Below, in pieces: positions 1-7,394 of a stretch of DNA of 13,855 nucleotides; the first letter of the stretch is position 1; every line of letters begins with the position of its first letter. Origin of the DNA: an uncultured Oscillospiraceae bacterium (GTDB lineage: Bacteria; Bacillota; Clostridia; Oscillospirales; Ruminococcaceae); the NCBI GenBank assembly GCA_934463345.1, contig CAKSJL010000044.1:1-13855 (forward strand), read 5' to 3'. The notes below the pieces were generated by a model. The model saw only the letters and a program-made list of their open reading frames with translations. It ran no database searches and was not told where the DNA came from. A program made the position numbers and the translations under genes.

Positions 1-40
1 TGGATAATTGGTTCTTTTATATTCTGCTTTCATAATCTCT

Positions 41-69
41 ATTATACCACATTTTATCTATGAGAACAA
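41..69 (-). promoter_or_regulatory. Possible promoter reading out of the window's left edge
   Basis: On the minus strand, TTGTTC (69-64) is followed after 17 bases by TATAAT (46-41), a good match to a sigma-A promoter. The -35 element lies inside the last codons of the secreted-protein gene (58-1428). A transcript would start near 34-35. An ATG at 33-31 opens a frame that stays open for 11 codons to the edge (MKAEYKRTNYP). That start would be almost leaderless, with only a weak AGAGA before it, so the true start may lie outside the window. The element is seen in sequence; its activity is inferred. Confidence 0.4.
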
Positions 70-1428
70 GTTCTGAGAATTCAGGAGGAGAGATGTGCCG
101 ATGTACTCAACGCCCTCAGGCAGATCACCATTGAGCACCATCTTATATTTTGAAAGGTCAGCGTTGAAATCTTTTACCTCATCAACTGTTCCTCCATCGG
201 TAAAGTACTGATTTGCAGCTTTTCCGTAAGCTAAGAGCGCATCTGCAAGGGCTGAGTATTTTGTGTCGTTAGCTGCAAGATCTTTGAGATAACCGCTTAC
301 AGAAAGAACTTTTGAATCGAGTAATGTACCATCAGCCGCCCTAACTGTAAATGTACGTCGTTCATCTATATCCTTTGCAGCAACAGGATATGAAACTGTG
401 TAATTATCAGTACCATCTACATGTTCTGGAGTCACTTCTTTTTCACCAACGAATACTTTAAAGCTGTCAGCATTTTCCACTGTTAATTTAACACTCAGCT
501 GAATTTCATTTACATTAAACAGAGAGATGCTGTAACCCCAAATTTCAGCATCTGCCGGGGCAGTCGCTGAGTTTGAATATATCGTACTACCATTGATAAG
601 TATATGTTTATAAACCCTTTCTCCGCCGAGAACCGGATAATTATCAGAACCAATATTCTGTCCCCATACTTGTGAGTCCTGTGACTCCTGACCATTCTGA
701 AGAAGCCATGCTACCTCGCCGCTCTTGAACTGAGCTTCTGTTTTTGGATAACCTCCTGTATTCCCTGAGGAATCATTAACCAAACAGTAACTACTTCCAA
801 ACCATCCTCTACCTACAACGTTTTTTGCTGTGGTGTAGCAATTATTGACATCTTCCATGTTATTATAGCAGATTCCCGGAGCCTTGTTTTCACTTGTTAC
901 CTGGCTGTAGCAGTTGTTGATTGTTCCGTTGTTAATTTCGCAAATAATTCCGGCACTTGCAGCATTATCACCTGTTATAGCTGCCTCTACAACGCCGAGG
1001 TTTTCAATTGTACCATCATTCATTCCGAATAAGCCAGAATTTTTCAGACCGCTTATTGTGTGGTTTGCTCCGTCGAAAGTACCAGTGTAAGAAGAATCTC
1101 CGATTGGAGTCCATTCTGTGCCTTCTGGAATTGTGATGTCGTTTTTAAGTTCAGCATCTGTTGTTTCTGAACCATTATTGATAGCATTTGCAAACCAGAT
1201 AAGGTTTCCTACGTTTGTAATGTCTAAATAGCCATTACTATCTGCGTCTCCAGCTGGTTGATACTGTTCATCACAACCATCATTAAGACAGATTCCGTTA
1301 CTACCATAATCATGAGTGTGACCTTCATCCGCATTTACCATCATGCTGCCCGGAATGTTAAGCAGCATAGCGGCAGAAACAGCCATTGCTGACAAAAGAG
1401 CAGTTGTCTTTCTTGACTTTCTGTTCAT
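58..1428 (-). CDS. Secreted GLUG-like repeat surface protein, C-terminus apparently truncated
   Basis: This is a 456-residue exported protein of unknown function. Residues 1-33 form a signal peptide: a basic start (MNRKSRK), a hydrophobic core and a likely cut after VNA. A short His/Cys stretch follows (HTHDY at 37-41, C47 and C52), then a calcium-loop-like DADSNGYLD at 61-69. Residues about 70-230 carry GLUG-like repeats such as NSGLFGMNDGTIENLGV (130-146) and INNGTINNCYS (165-175), which probably form a beta-rich fold. The WLLQNG...QVWGQ...YPVLGG stretch (241-269) is common at the end of such repeat regions in Clostridia. A beta-sandwich-like region and a helical segment (about 380-410) follow. 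There is no sorting signal, SLH or dockerin module. From memory, relatives continue past the SLLL motif (446-449) with a conserved LRHYF-like end, whereas this one stops after SQNLFS. The start has AGGAGG at 1444-1439, 10 bases upstream. It is transcribed separately from the operon to its right. Confidence 0.75.
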   Translation of the reverse strand: MNRKSRKTTALLSAMAVSAAMLLNIPGSMMVNADEGHTHDYGSNGICLNDGCDEQYQPAGDADSNGYLDITNVGNLIWFANAINNGSETTDAELKNDITIPEGTEWTPIGDSSYTGTFDGANHTISGLKNSGLFGMNDGTIENLGVVEAAITGDNAASAGIICEINNGTINNCYSQVTSENKAPGICYNNMEDVNNCYTTAKNVVGRGWFGSSYCLVNDSSGNTGGYPKTEAQFKSGEVAWLLQNGQESQDSQVWGQNIGSDNYPVLGGERVYKHILINGSTIYSNSATAPADAEIWGYSISLFNVNEIQLSVKLTVENADSFKVFVGEKEVTPEHVDGTDNYTVSYPVAAKDIDERRTFTVRAADGTLLDSKVLSVSGYLKDLAANDTKYSALADALLAYGKAANQYFTDGGTVDEVKDFNADLSKYKMVLNGDLPEGVEYIGTSLLLNSQNLFS

Positions 1429-1479
1429 AAATAAAATTCCTCCTAAATTATGTGAAAGGTTATTACATTTAATAGCTTA

Positions 1480-1509
1480 ATTATAACATATTCTAATAAT
1501 TAATGTCAA
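1480..1509 (-). promoter_or_regulatory. Strong extended -10 sigma-A promoter of the secreted-protein gene
   Basis: The minus strand reads TTGACA (1509-1504), an 18-base spacer, then TATAAT (1485-1480). Both hexamers are perfect. The TGT just before TATAAT forms an extended -10 (TGn). The transcript would start near 1473, leaving a leader of about 45 bases that contains the AGGAGG site at 1444-1439. The rest of the 169-base spacer (1429-1597) is AT-rich. It contains no G/C-rich terminator hairpin for the operon ending at 1598. Confidence 0.85.
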
Positions 1510-1597
1510 GCAAATCAGCATAAAAACTTGAAAAAATTTCATAAAAAGTCTTGAAAAAGTATTTCAATTACATTTTCAATAGATTTTGCTATATACT

Positions 1598-2452
1598 TTA
1601 CTCAGCTATCAGGTTAATGTAACATTTGTCTGCATCAAAATTTTTGCCAAGCAGGATCTCATGACCATAATACATAGTTTCTGTATTTTCAAACAACAAA
1701 TGATTCTCAGCATCCGTTTTTCTGTATATTTTAAAGGTCAGCGCTGTGTCATAATATGCCGCTATTGCATCAACACCATCGCAAAGCATATTTATGGGAA
1801 GATTTGTTTCACGAATAAGCACATAATCGTTTTCAAAGCAAACTGTCGCATAGTATTCTCCATTATTTGTTTTAAGGTTCAGAATTTCTCCTGAAAAATT
1901 AAGTTCGTGATATATAAATTCTGCCGTTTTTCTGTCCCATATCAGTGATTTTCCAAGCTTATGCAGATACTCATTTCTTAATTCTATAAATTCATTTTTT
2001 TCAATATTCCCCGGTTTTATTTTACTGTTTTCAATTTTTTTAGGAGATATGGTTATTACATCAAGCTCAGAACACCGCTTCATTCCCAGTTTGTCATAAA
2101 GCTCCATGCAATAAAGTGCAGAAACAGCAAAACATATGCTGCATCCCTGTTCCCTGCTGTAATCAAAGCATGCCTGTAAAATTTTCCGCATATATCCTTT
2201 GTGCCTGTATTCCGGCTTTACTCCGCCGGCATACAGAAATGAAGCCTTATATGTTTCACCATTATCGTACACGTTTCCCCATAAAAGGTACATCCCTCCT
2301 ATTATGCTGTCGCCAATTTTATAGGCGATGGAATCCCCCTTTTCAAAATATTTTTCAAAAAACAAATCAGCAAAATCTTCCTCGCCCTCAAAAAGGATAC
2401 TCCATAATTCCTTAAGCTCATCCGCATCAGATTTATCAGGAAAATAAATCAT
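1598..2452 (-). CDS. GNAT-family N-acetyltransferase, last gene of the operon
   Basis: This 284-residue soluble protein has an N-terminal GNAT fold. The acetyl-CoA-binding motif A is clear at residues 76-88, GGVKPEYRHKGYM, matching V-x-P-x-x-R-x-x-G-x. The strand before it (FLYAGGV) and the helix after it (LQACFDYSREQG) are as expected. The SALYCMELYDKLGM stretch (111-124) fits motif B, with the usual Y/LGM near the end of the domain. Residues about 145-284 form a second region resembling the C-terminal half of Eis-like GNATs, but the protein is much shorter than Eis (about 400 residues). The acceptor substrate is not known. Its ATG overlaps the TGA of the sensor-MFS gene by four bases (ATGA, 2449-2452). 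The AGAGGG in the end of that gene serves as its ribosome binding site, so the two are translationally coupled. Plausible jobs are acylation of an exported product or self-protection (inference). Confidence 0.8.
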   Translation of the reverse strand: MIYFPDKSDADELKELWSILFEGEEDFADLFFEKYFEKGDSIAYKIGDSIIGGMYLLWGNVYDNGETYKASFLYAGGVKPEYRHKGYMRKILQACFDYSREQGCSICFAVSALYCMELYDKLGMKRCSELDVITISPKKIENSKIKPGNIEKNEFIELRNEYLHKLGKSLIWDRKTAEFIYHELNFSGEILNLKTNNGEYYATVCFENDYVLIRETNLPINMLCDGVDAIAAYYDTALTFKIYRKTDAENHLLFENTETMYYGHEILLGKNFDADKCYINLIAE

Positions 2453-5445
2453 TTTTTTACCCTCTCTTTCTTTCCGGCAAGCCTGTTCGCCATTGTAAAC
2501 ACCACAAGCATTACAGCGAATGCAACTGCCAGAAGCATAATTCCTTTTTTTGTTCCAAGAATAAATATGTACGCAAAAATCATAGGACCGCAGGCAGATG
2601 AAATATTTTCAACAGTTGTATTTATACCCATAGCCTTTCCACTACCCAGTTTCTTTACCTCCGGCAGATTTGTGAAATATACCGACTGAGCAGTCATTCC
2701 AAAACTGTCAGCAATTGCAAACATTGCAACTACAATGAAGCAGCTTAAAACGGACGGCGAAACAACAAAGAAAACAAGCGCAGAAGCATAGATTACCGAC
2801 GCAAGAACCATACTCCTGTATGTACCAAGCTTTTTTGAAATAGCCTCAGATAAAACCGGTCCCAGATAAATTGAAACCACACCGCTCAAAAGGAAAGCAA
2901 GCGAGATCTGCGTTTCAGTCAAGTGGCTGTCCGAACCATAAATCGGGAAGAAATAACTTAAAAATGATGCACAAATAATATACGGGAATATTATCATTAA
3001 AAAGAATGTCCATACTCTTGGTGACAAAACAAACCTGAAAACTGATATATTATTTTTATCGCTATCCTGTTCGGCTTCATCATAAGATGTAAACAGTGAA
3101 AGATATTTTCTTCCCTGCATACAAAGTGCAGCAAGTACTACAACTACAGGAATAACGCATGCAGCAGCAAAATATGTTCTCCTGAATCCAAAATGCTCAG
3201 CTACCATTGAACCCACAACTGTACCGCAGTTTATTCCGGCAAGACATGCTGCATTCAGACCTGCAAATCCCTTGCTGCGATATTTCTCATCTGAAAATGC
3301 TGCGATATATGCATTAATGGCTATTGCGAATGAACCTCCTGCAATACCTGTGCACACATTTGCACCGATAAATACATACAGATTTCCGGCAAAGCATGCC
3401 ATAAGGTTTCCGGTCAGATAGAAGAATGCAGCGGCAAAACTTAAGTTTTTACAGCTGATCTTATCACAGATAAATCCTGCAAAAACTGCTGCAAGCGCCG
3501 CTGAGACAGTTTCCACAGAAATCGGAAGAGCTGACGCAATCTCTGCTGAAAACGGATCGGATTCTTTCCATAACATTGTTCCATAAAGCGGAGTAAATAC
3601 AGTTGACATATTTGCCACAAAGTACACAACAAAAACCAAAGGTCTGATAAGAACCGGTGAAACCAGTCTTTTTTCCTTTATCGCATGACGCCTGTCAGAA
3701 AAGCCTTCCTTTGAAATAAGAACCTCGCTAAGTATAAGAAGCGCAATCGAAAGGCTCATGAGAACATAGACGAGTACATTTTTTACAAGCTCGCTGTTGT
3801 CGGTATTGAATACATATAAATCAGTTCCTGTTTCAAGAAGAGCTATAACCTTTCCGGATTCATTCATTACAGGATAAACCACCATCATATAGCTTCCGTC
3901 CGCACTGCTGTAGCTGTTTGACTGATAAGGCTTTCCAGTTTCATAAATTTCCTGTTCAATCGACCCCTCAAACATTCCCGACATAGGATAAAATCCGACA
4001 TTGTGATCCTCTGCTGAATATATTTCTGAAATTATACCGTCTATTTCCTTATAAATAACGAAATAAACCTCTTCAGAATCCTCTGTATTATCAGAATATT
4101 CATGTATGGTGCGATCAATTTCATTCCATTGCTCACCATAGCAGTCATCAGGAGAATCAATAGATTCAATATCGCACTTTGAAAGATCCTGAGACATCAT
4201 AAGAGAAGTACTGGTTATTTTGTTCATAACCTCGTCAGAATATCGCTTATTATAGCTTGATACAAGCTGACCGGTCGTAAAAATAGTTGCAACCACAACT
4301 GCCAGAAGAACACCGAACTGAACCTTGGTCGAAACTTCAATTTTAACGGTTTTAAATGCAATTGCAAATTTCACAACCGAATATATAAGGCATACAGCAA
4401 ACAACACTGCTGCTACAGCTGCGGCATATCCCTTTATAATATTCACAGTATTCTTGTCAACTGTATTTCCGTTGAATATTACTTTATTTTCAGCTGTATC
4501 CTTTGTATAGTCATCGTAAATATATATATAGTTATCTTCGTTTTCATCATATACATACTCTGTTGATACAACCGAAATTTTGCCGTTTCCATAAGCATTG
4601 AGTCCGTTATAAATCGGATATTCAGCCAGCGAATCGGTCTGCATATCCATACTTTCACCCTTTTTTATAACCTCCTCAATATCATTATCAATTCTGTAAA
4701 CTACCCTTTTGCCCATATCATTTGCATACAGAACACCATTTTCATCATAATCAACTTCAAGCACAAGGCTGTAATACTCATCAGATTCAACAGCTGCTGC
4801 ATTATAGGCAAGCCTTGAACCGTTTTCATCAAAAGTATATACATTTCCGTTTCTTAAAGCCGCAGCAGCATAAGCCGTATCATTTCTTACATTAAAGTAT
4901 ATATCACAGTCCGCTATCTCTGAAGCATTATAATCTGTATGAAAACTTTTTTCTGTCAATACGTTTCCGCCGTCGTCAATTATAATTCCGTTAATTATTC
5001 CGTCAGAAACCTCAGTAATAACAATACCATCAGCATCCGATTCCAGCGAAGTTATTATATTTTCAGACTGATACACATAACAGTCAAATTCTCCATTTTC
5101 AGTAAATCGTGCTATTCTCGGCATATCAAAGCTGTCAGCTATGTATATATACCCATTACGATATACAGCGTCGCTTGCACTGTAAAAACCGTCTTCCTCA
5201 ACACCGCCTTTTATACTGTATCTGTAATTGAGCTTTTCATCAAGAACCATAGCACTCATACCGCCGTCAGTTATCATAATAGTGCATGAATCTCCATGTA
5301 TGCTTTTTACAAGATTTTTCATTTCCATTTTATCAGAAAACGGATTGCTTCGCAGCTGAGCTATTCCACTCGTAAATATACAGCCAAACACTGTTATCAA
5401 TATGGTCATAATAAAAACCATACTATGCTTTTTTATAATTTTCAT
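2449..5445 (-). CDS. Sensor-transporter fusion: extracellular propeller-like region, Cache-like domain and MFS transporter
   Basis: This 998-residue membrane protein has an unusual architecture. Residues 9-29 form a first membrane helix. Residues about 35-325 are a long acidic extracellular region with short repeated beta-strand units, such as YIADSFDMPRIARFTENGEF (101-120) and LYANDMGKRVVYRID (239-253), resembling NHL or other propeller blades. Two helices follow (about 338-365 and 376-395). Residues about 400-550 resemble a single Cache/PDC ligand-sensing domain, ending in MVVYPVMNESGKVIALLETG (521-540). A helix at 553-577 leads into a complete MFS body (about 600-990, roughly 12 helices). 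MFS motif A is recognisable as GFICDKISCKN (657-667). Positive residues place both sensor domains outside and the 577-600 linker inside. An ordinary MFS protein is about 400-500 residues, so the first 600 are an addition. The ATG overlaps the stop of the upstream DUF2156 gene (5442-5445). The substrate, and whether it imports, exports or only signals, is unknown. Confidence 0.8.
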   Translation of the reverse strand: MKIIKKHSMVFIMTILITVFGCIFTSGIAQLRSNPFSDKMEMKNLVKSIHGDSCTIMITDGGMSAMVLDEKLNYRYSIKGGVEEDGFYSASDAVYRNGYIYIADSFDMPRIARFTENGEFDCYVYQSENIITSLESDADGIVITEVSDGIINGIIIDDGGNVLTEKSFHTDYNASEIADCDIYFNVRNDTAYAAAALRNGNVYTFDENGSRLAYNAAAVESDEYYSLVLEVDYDENGVLYANDMGKRVVYRIDNDIEEVIKKGESMDMQTDSLAEYPIYNGLNAYGNGKISVVSTEYVYDENEDNYIYIYDDYTKDTAENKVIFNGNTVDKNTVNIIKGYAAAVAAVLFAVCLIYSVVKFAIAFKTVKIEVSTKVQFGVLLAVVVATIFTTGQLVSSYNKRYSDEVMNKITSTSLMMSQDLSKCDIESIDSPDDCYGEQWNEIDRTIHEYSDNTEDSEEVYFVIYKEIDGIISEIYSAEDHNVGFYPMSGMFEGSIEQEIYETGKPYQSNSYSSADGSYMMVVYPVMNESGKVIALLETGTDLYVFNTDNSELVKNVLVYVLMSLSIALLILSEVLISKEGFSDRRHAIKEKRLVSPVLIRPLVFVVYFVANMSTVFTPLYGTMLWKESDPFSAEIASALPISVETVSAALAAVFAGFICDKISCKNLSFAAAFFYLTGNLMACFAGNLYVFIGANVCTGIAGGSFAIAINAYIAAFSDEKYRSKGFAGLNAACLAGINCGTVVGSMVAEHFGFRRTYFAAACVIPVVVVLAALCMQGRKYLSLFTSYDEAEQDSDKNNISVFRFVLSPRVWTFFLMIIFPYIICASFLSYFFPIYGSDSHLTETQISLAFLLSGVVSIYLGPVLSEAISKKLGTYRSMVLASVIYASALVFFVVSPSVLSCFIVVAMFAIADSFGMTAQSVYFTNLPEVKKLGSGKAMGINTTVENISSACGPMIFAYIFILGTKKGIMLLAVAFAVMLVVFTMANRLAGKKERVKK

Positions 5446-6464
5446 TTTAAAATCACTCTCTTAGCTTTATTCTCTATAATCATTCTGAATTTATGCTTCA
5501 TAAAATCAGGATGATAACTATTCTTGTCTTTTCTCAGTCCTTCAACTCCCATATCCTCCCCCATATTAACGCTTTTTGCTTTTGGCATATCCTCAAGCAT
5601 TTTCAGCTCAAGATAGTATGTAAGACCTGTTATCCTTTGTGAATTTTTCTGCATATAAAATGAAACCTCAGATTCATTTATAAATTCAGCAATGGCAAAG
5701 GAAAGCGGTTCACCATTTTCATAGGTCATACCTATCAGCATTTTTTCACATCTGTCGTATAGATCTATCATCCTTAAAAAGGCATTATACTCACATCCAT
5801 ATCTACAATTCCCGCATTCATGAAAGCTGCACCACTGCTGAAATATTTTTACAGCATCATTATAAAGTTCCTTTGTATATCTGACATATTTTACATCCGG
5901 ATGATTACGGATAAAATTATTATATTTTGAACGCTTGCTTTTGTTTAAATTGCCGCACATATTAATAAAATTATCAGTGCTGTATATATAATCCGAATAA
6001 TCTCTGTCGTATGACAGGTTTGCTTCATTTTCTGCCAAAAGTTCTGTTTCCTTTAATGTCTCAATATCCCTTTCAGCAATATTTTCAAGCTTAAGACTAT
6101 AGCCCCTGATAAAAAATTCTTCTGCAATATACCTTATATATTTATTAATTTCAGTTCCCGATTTTCTCATAAAAAAACAGTCAGCCGTATCGTCTATCCC
6201 GACTCCAACAAGAAATACAGCGTTTTCAAATTCATGTATGCAGTAATTATATGTTTCATTCCATGCCCAGAGCATTGAAAATGTAAGGTCGGCAAATGAA
6301 TTATCTCCAATATACTTTTCTATTACCTCCTTGTCAGAAAGATCAAGCCTTTTGAAAATTCCCTTATTAACAAAATCATCTATAAGCTTCAGACTGTCTT
6401 TACGCTTCTGAGTGCTGTTGTATGGAGAAAAAAGTATATTTTCCGGATTCTTCAAATAAAACAT
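5442..6464 (-). CDS. DUF2156 (LPG_synthase_C-like) protein with a cysteine cluster
   Basis: This soluble protein is about 340 residues long and belongs to the dual-GNAT-fold family that includes the catalytic domain of MprF (lysyl-phosphatidylglycerol synthase) and FemX-type aminoacyl-tRNA transferases. The family signature is clear: YIY near 159, and GEDMGVEGLRKDKNSYHP at about 302-319. The N-terminal half carries the usual DLTFSMLWAW stretch (about 59-68). It has no membrane domain, so it is not a full MprF. A cluster CSFHECGNCRYGC (C212, C217, C220, C224) lies in the middle and could bind zinc or iron; the neighbouring paralogue lacks it. The frame also opens with TTG at 6470, but ATG at 6464 is preferred because the AAAGAGAG site lies 7-8 bases before it. 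The aminoacyl donor and acceptor are unknown. In this context the acceptor could be an exported peptide or a lipid (inference). Confidence 0.8.
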   Translation of the reverse strand: MFYLKNPENILFSPYNSTQKRKDSLKLIDDFVNKGIFKRLDLSDKEVIEKYIGDNSFADLTFSMLWAWNETYNYCIHEFENAVFLVGVGIDDTADCFFMRKSGTEINKYIRYIAEEFFIRGYSLKLENIAERDIETLKETELLAENEANLSYDRDYSDYIYSTDNFINMCGNLNKSKRSKYNNFIRNHPDVKYVRYTKELYNDAVKIFQQWCSFHECGNCRYGCEYNAFLRMIDLYDRCEKMLIGMTYENGEPLSFAIAEFINESEVSFYMQKNSQRITGLTYYLELKMLEDMPKAKSVNMGEDMGVEGLRKDKNSYHPDFMKHKFRMIIENKAKRVILK

Positions 6465-6506
6465 TATCAATCTCTCTTTCTAAAAACAAAGGCAAAACCG
6501 CCCGAA

Positions 6507-7379
6507 TCACCTGAAAGTTATATCCCATTTGTCCGCCTTCATAACAGGATGCAGATCATTTTTTGCTTTTATAAGTCCCGGAAGTCCGAGATCTTCTTCT
6601 TTATTAAGATACTTATATCTTGAACATATCGTTCTGGCAAGTTCCCTGAAAATCAATGTATATGCCATATCAGTAACGCTTCTGTTAGCCTTTTCCATAT
6701 TACAGTCAAACGTATCTGAATTAATAGCAGAACCGGCGCTGAATGCGCACAGCTTTCCATCAAAATACATCATTACGCCTTCCATTTCAAGCTTTTCAAA
6801 GTTCATGAAAAATTTATGTATTGCAAGCTGTTCATAAACGGCGGTATAATTTTTTTCCCTTAAATTGTACTGACACGTCGCAAGATAAATACATTTTTCA
6901 TAATCCTCATAACCGTCTATTCTTTTAAACTCAAATCTTCCGGCGTAATCACGCTCAAATTTTCTGCATTTACGTCCCCTGTTTCCTTTCGGGTCAGAAA
7001 GCTCGCTGCTGTCATATATATAATCTGAATAAAGAGGCTCGCAAACAACGTCAAAGCTGTCACCATAGTATTCTCTCATAATCTGAAGATTTTCGTATGT
7101 AAGAGAAAGTATATTCAGCGGAACGCCGGCTTTTATGCTGACCTTTCTCATCTCCTCAACTGCTCCTCTGATATCGCCATCACCAGGAGGATATAAAAAG
7201 CTTACTCCGTCTGTAAACGAGCCTATAAGACAAAATCCATCGTAAATGCAGTATCTGTAATCAAGCATTTCCTGCCATCCATAATTATTGGAGAAATTAT
7301 ACTCGCAGGTTCTGTAGTCCGATTTTTTCAGATACGGCATTATAATATCCCTGTCCTGAAGTTCTATTTTTTTAAACAT
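6507..7379 (-). CDS. DUF2156 (LPG_synthase_C-like) protein, first of a tandem pair
   Basis: This 290-residue soluble protein is a divergent paralogue of the gene that follows it. The shared signature is EEDLGLPGLIKAKNDLHP at 261-278 (E-D-x-G-x-x-G-L-x-K-x-K-x-x-x-H-P in both). It is preceded by DYIYDSSEL (119-127), a basic patch (NRGRKCRKFERDY, 133-145), CAFSAGS (211-217) and DCNMEKAN (225-232), all in family order. The N-terminal half (CEYNFSNNYGW, 25-35) fits the family's first GNAT-like lobe. There is no transmembrane flippase domain as in MprF. Known relatives use aminoacyl-tRNA or act on phosphatidylglycerol; the activity here cannot be read from sequence. AGGAG lies 8 bases before the ATG, and the upstream ABC gene ends only 15 bases away. 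Confidence 0.8.
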   Translation of the reverse strand: MFKKIELQDRDIIMPYLKKSDYRTCEYNFSNNYGWQEMLDYRYCIYDGFCLIGSFTDGVSFLYPPGDGDIRGAVEEMRKVSIKAGVPLNILSLTYENLQIMREYYGDSFDVVCEPLYSDYIYDSSELSDPKGNRGRKCRKFERDYAGRFEFKRIDGYEDYEKCIYLATCQYNLREKNYTAVYEQLAIHKFFMNFEKLEMEGVMMYFDGKLCAFSAGSAINSDTFDCNMEKANRSVTDMAYTLIFRELARTICSRYKYLNKEEDLGLPGLIKAKNDLHPVMKADKWDITFR

Positions 7380-7394
7380 GCGCTGTACTCCTGT

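Noticed and set aside
1..33. Start of a minus-strand gene (MKAEYKRTNYP) running off the left edge
   Set aside because: Only 11 codons are visible, the ribosome binding site is poor, and the ATG would fall at the predicted transcript start. This is not enough to call a gene.
64..76. Short inverted repeat GAGAAC-AA-GTTCT at the end of the secreted-protein gene, a possible terminator
   Set aside because: The stem is about five pairs with a two-base loop, lies before the stop codon and has no T-run on the coding strand.
1540..1567. Weak hairpin (TTGAAA/TTTCAA) with a downstream T-run on the minus strand, a candidate terminator for the operon
   Set aside because: The 6-bp stem has only one G/C pair, in an AT-rich spacer where such matches arise by chance. 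It is too weak to call.
1586..1894. 102-codon plus-strand open frame at the end of the GNAT gene
   Set aside because: It is antisense to the well-supported GNAT gene and has no motif.
5442..7379. Calling the DUF2156 genes mprF
   Set aside because: Both lack the membrane flippase domain and are divergent. Lysyl-phosphatidylglycerol synthesis cannot be assigned from the shared C-terminal signature alone.
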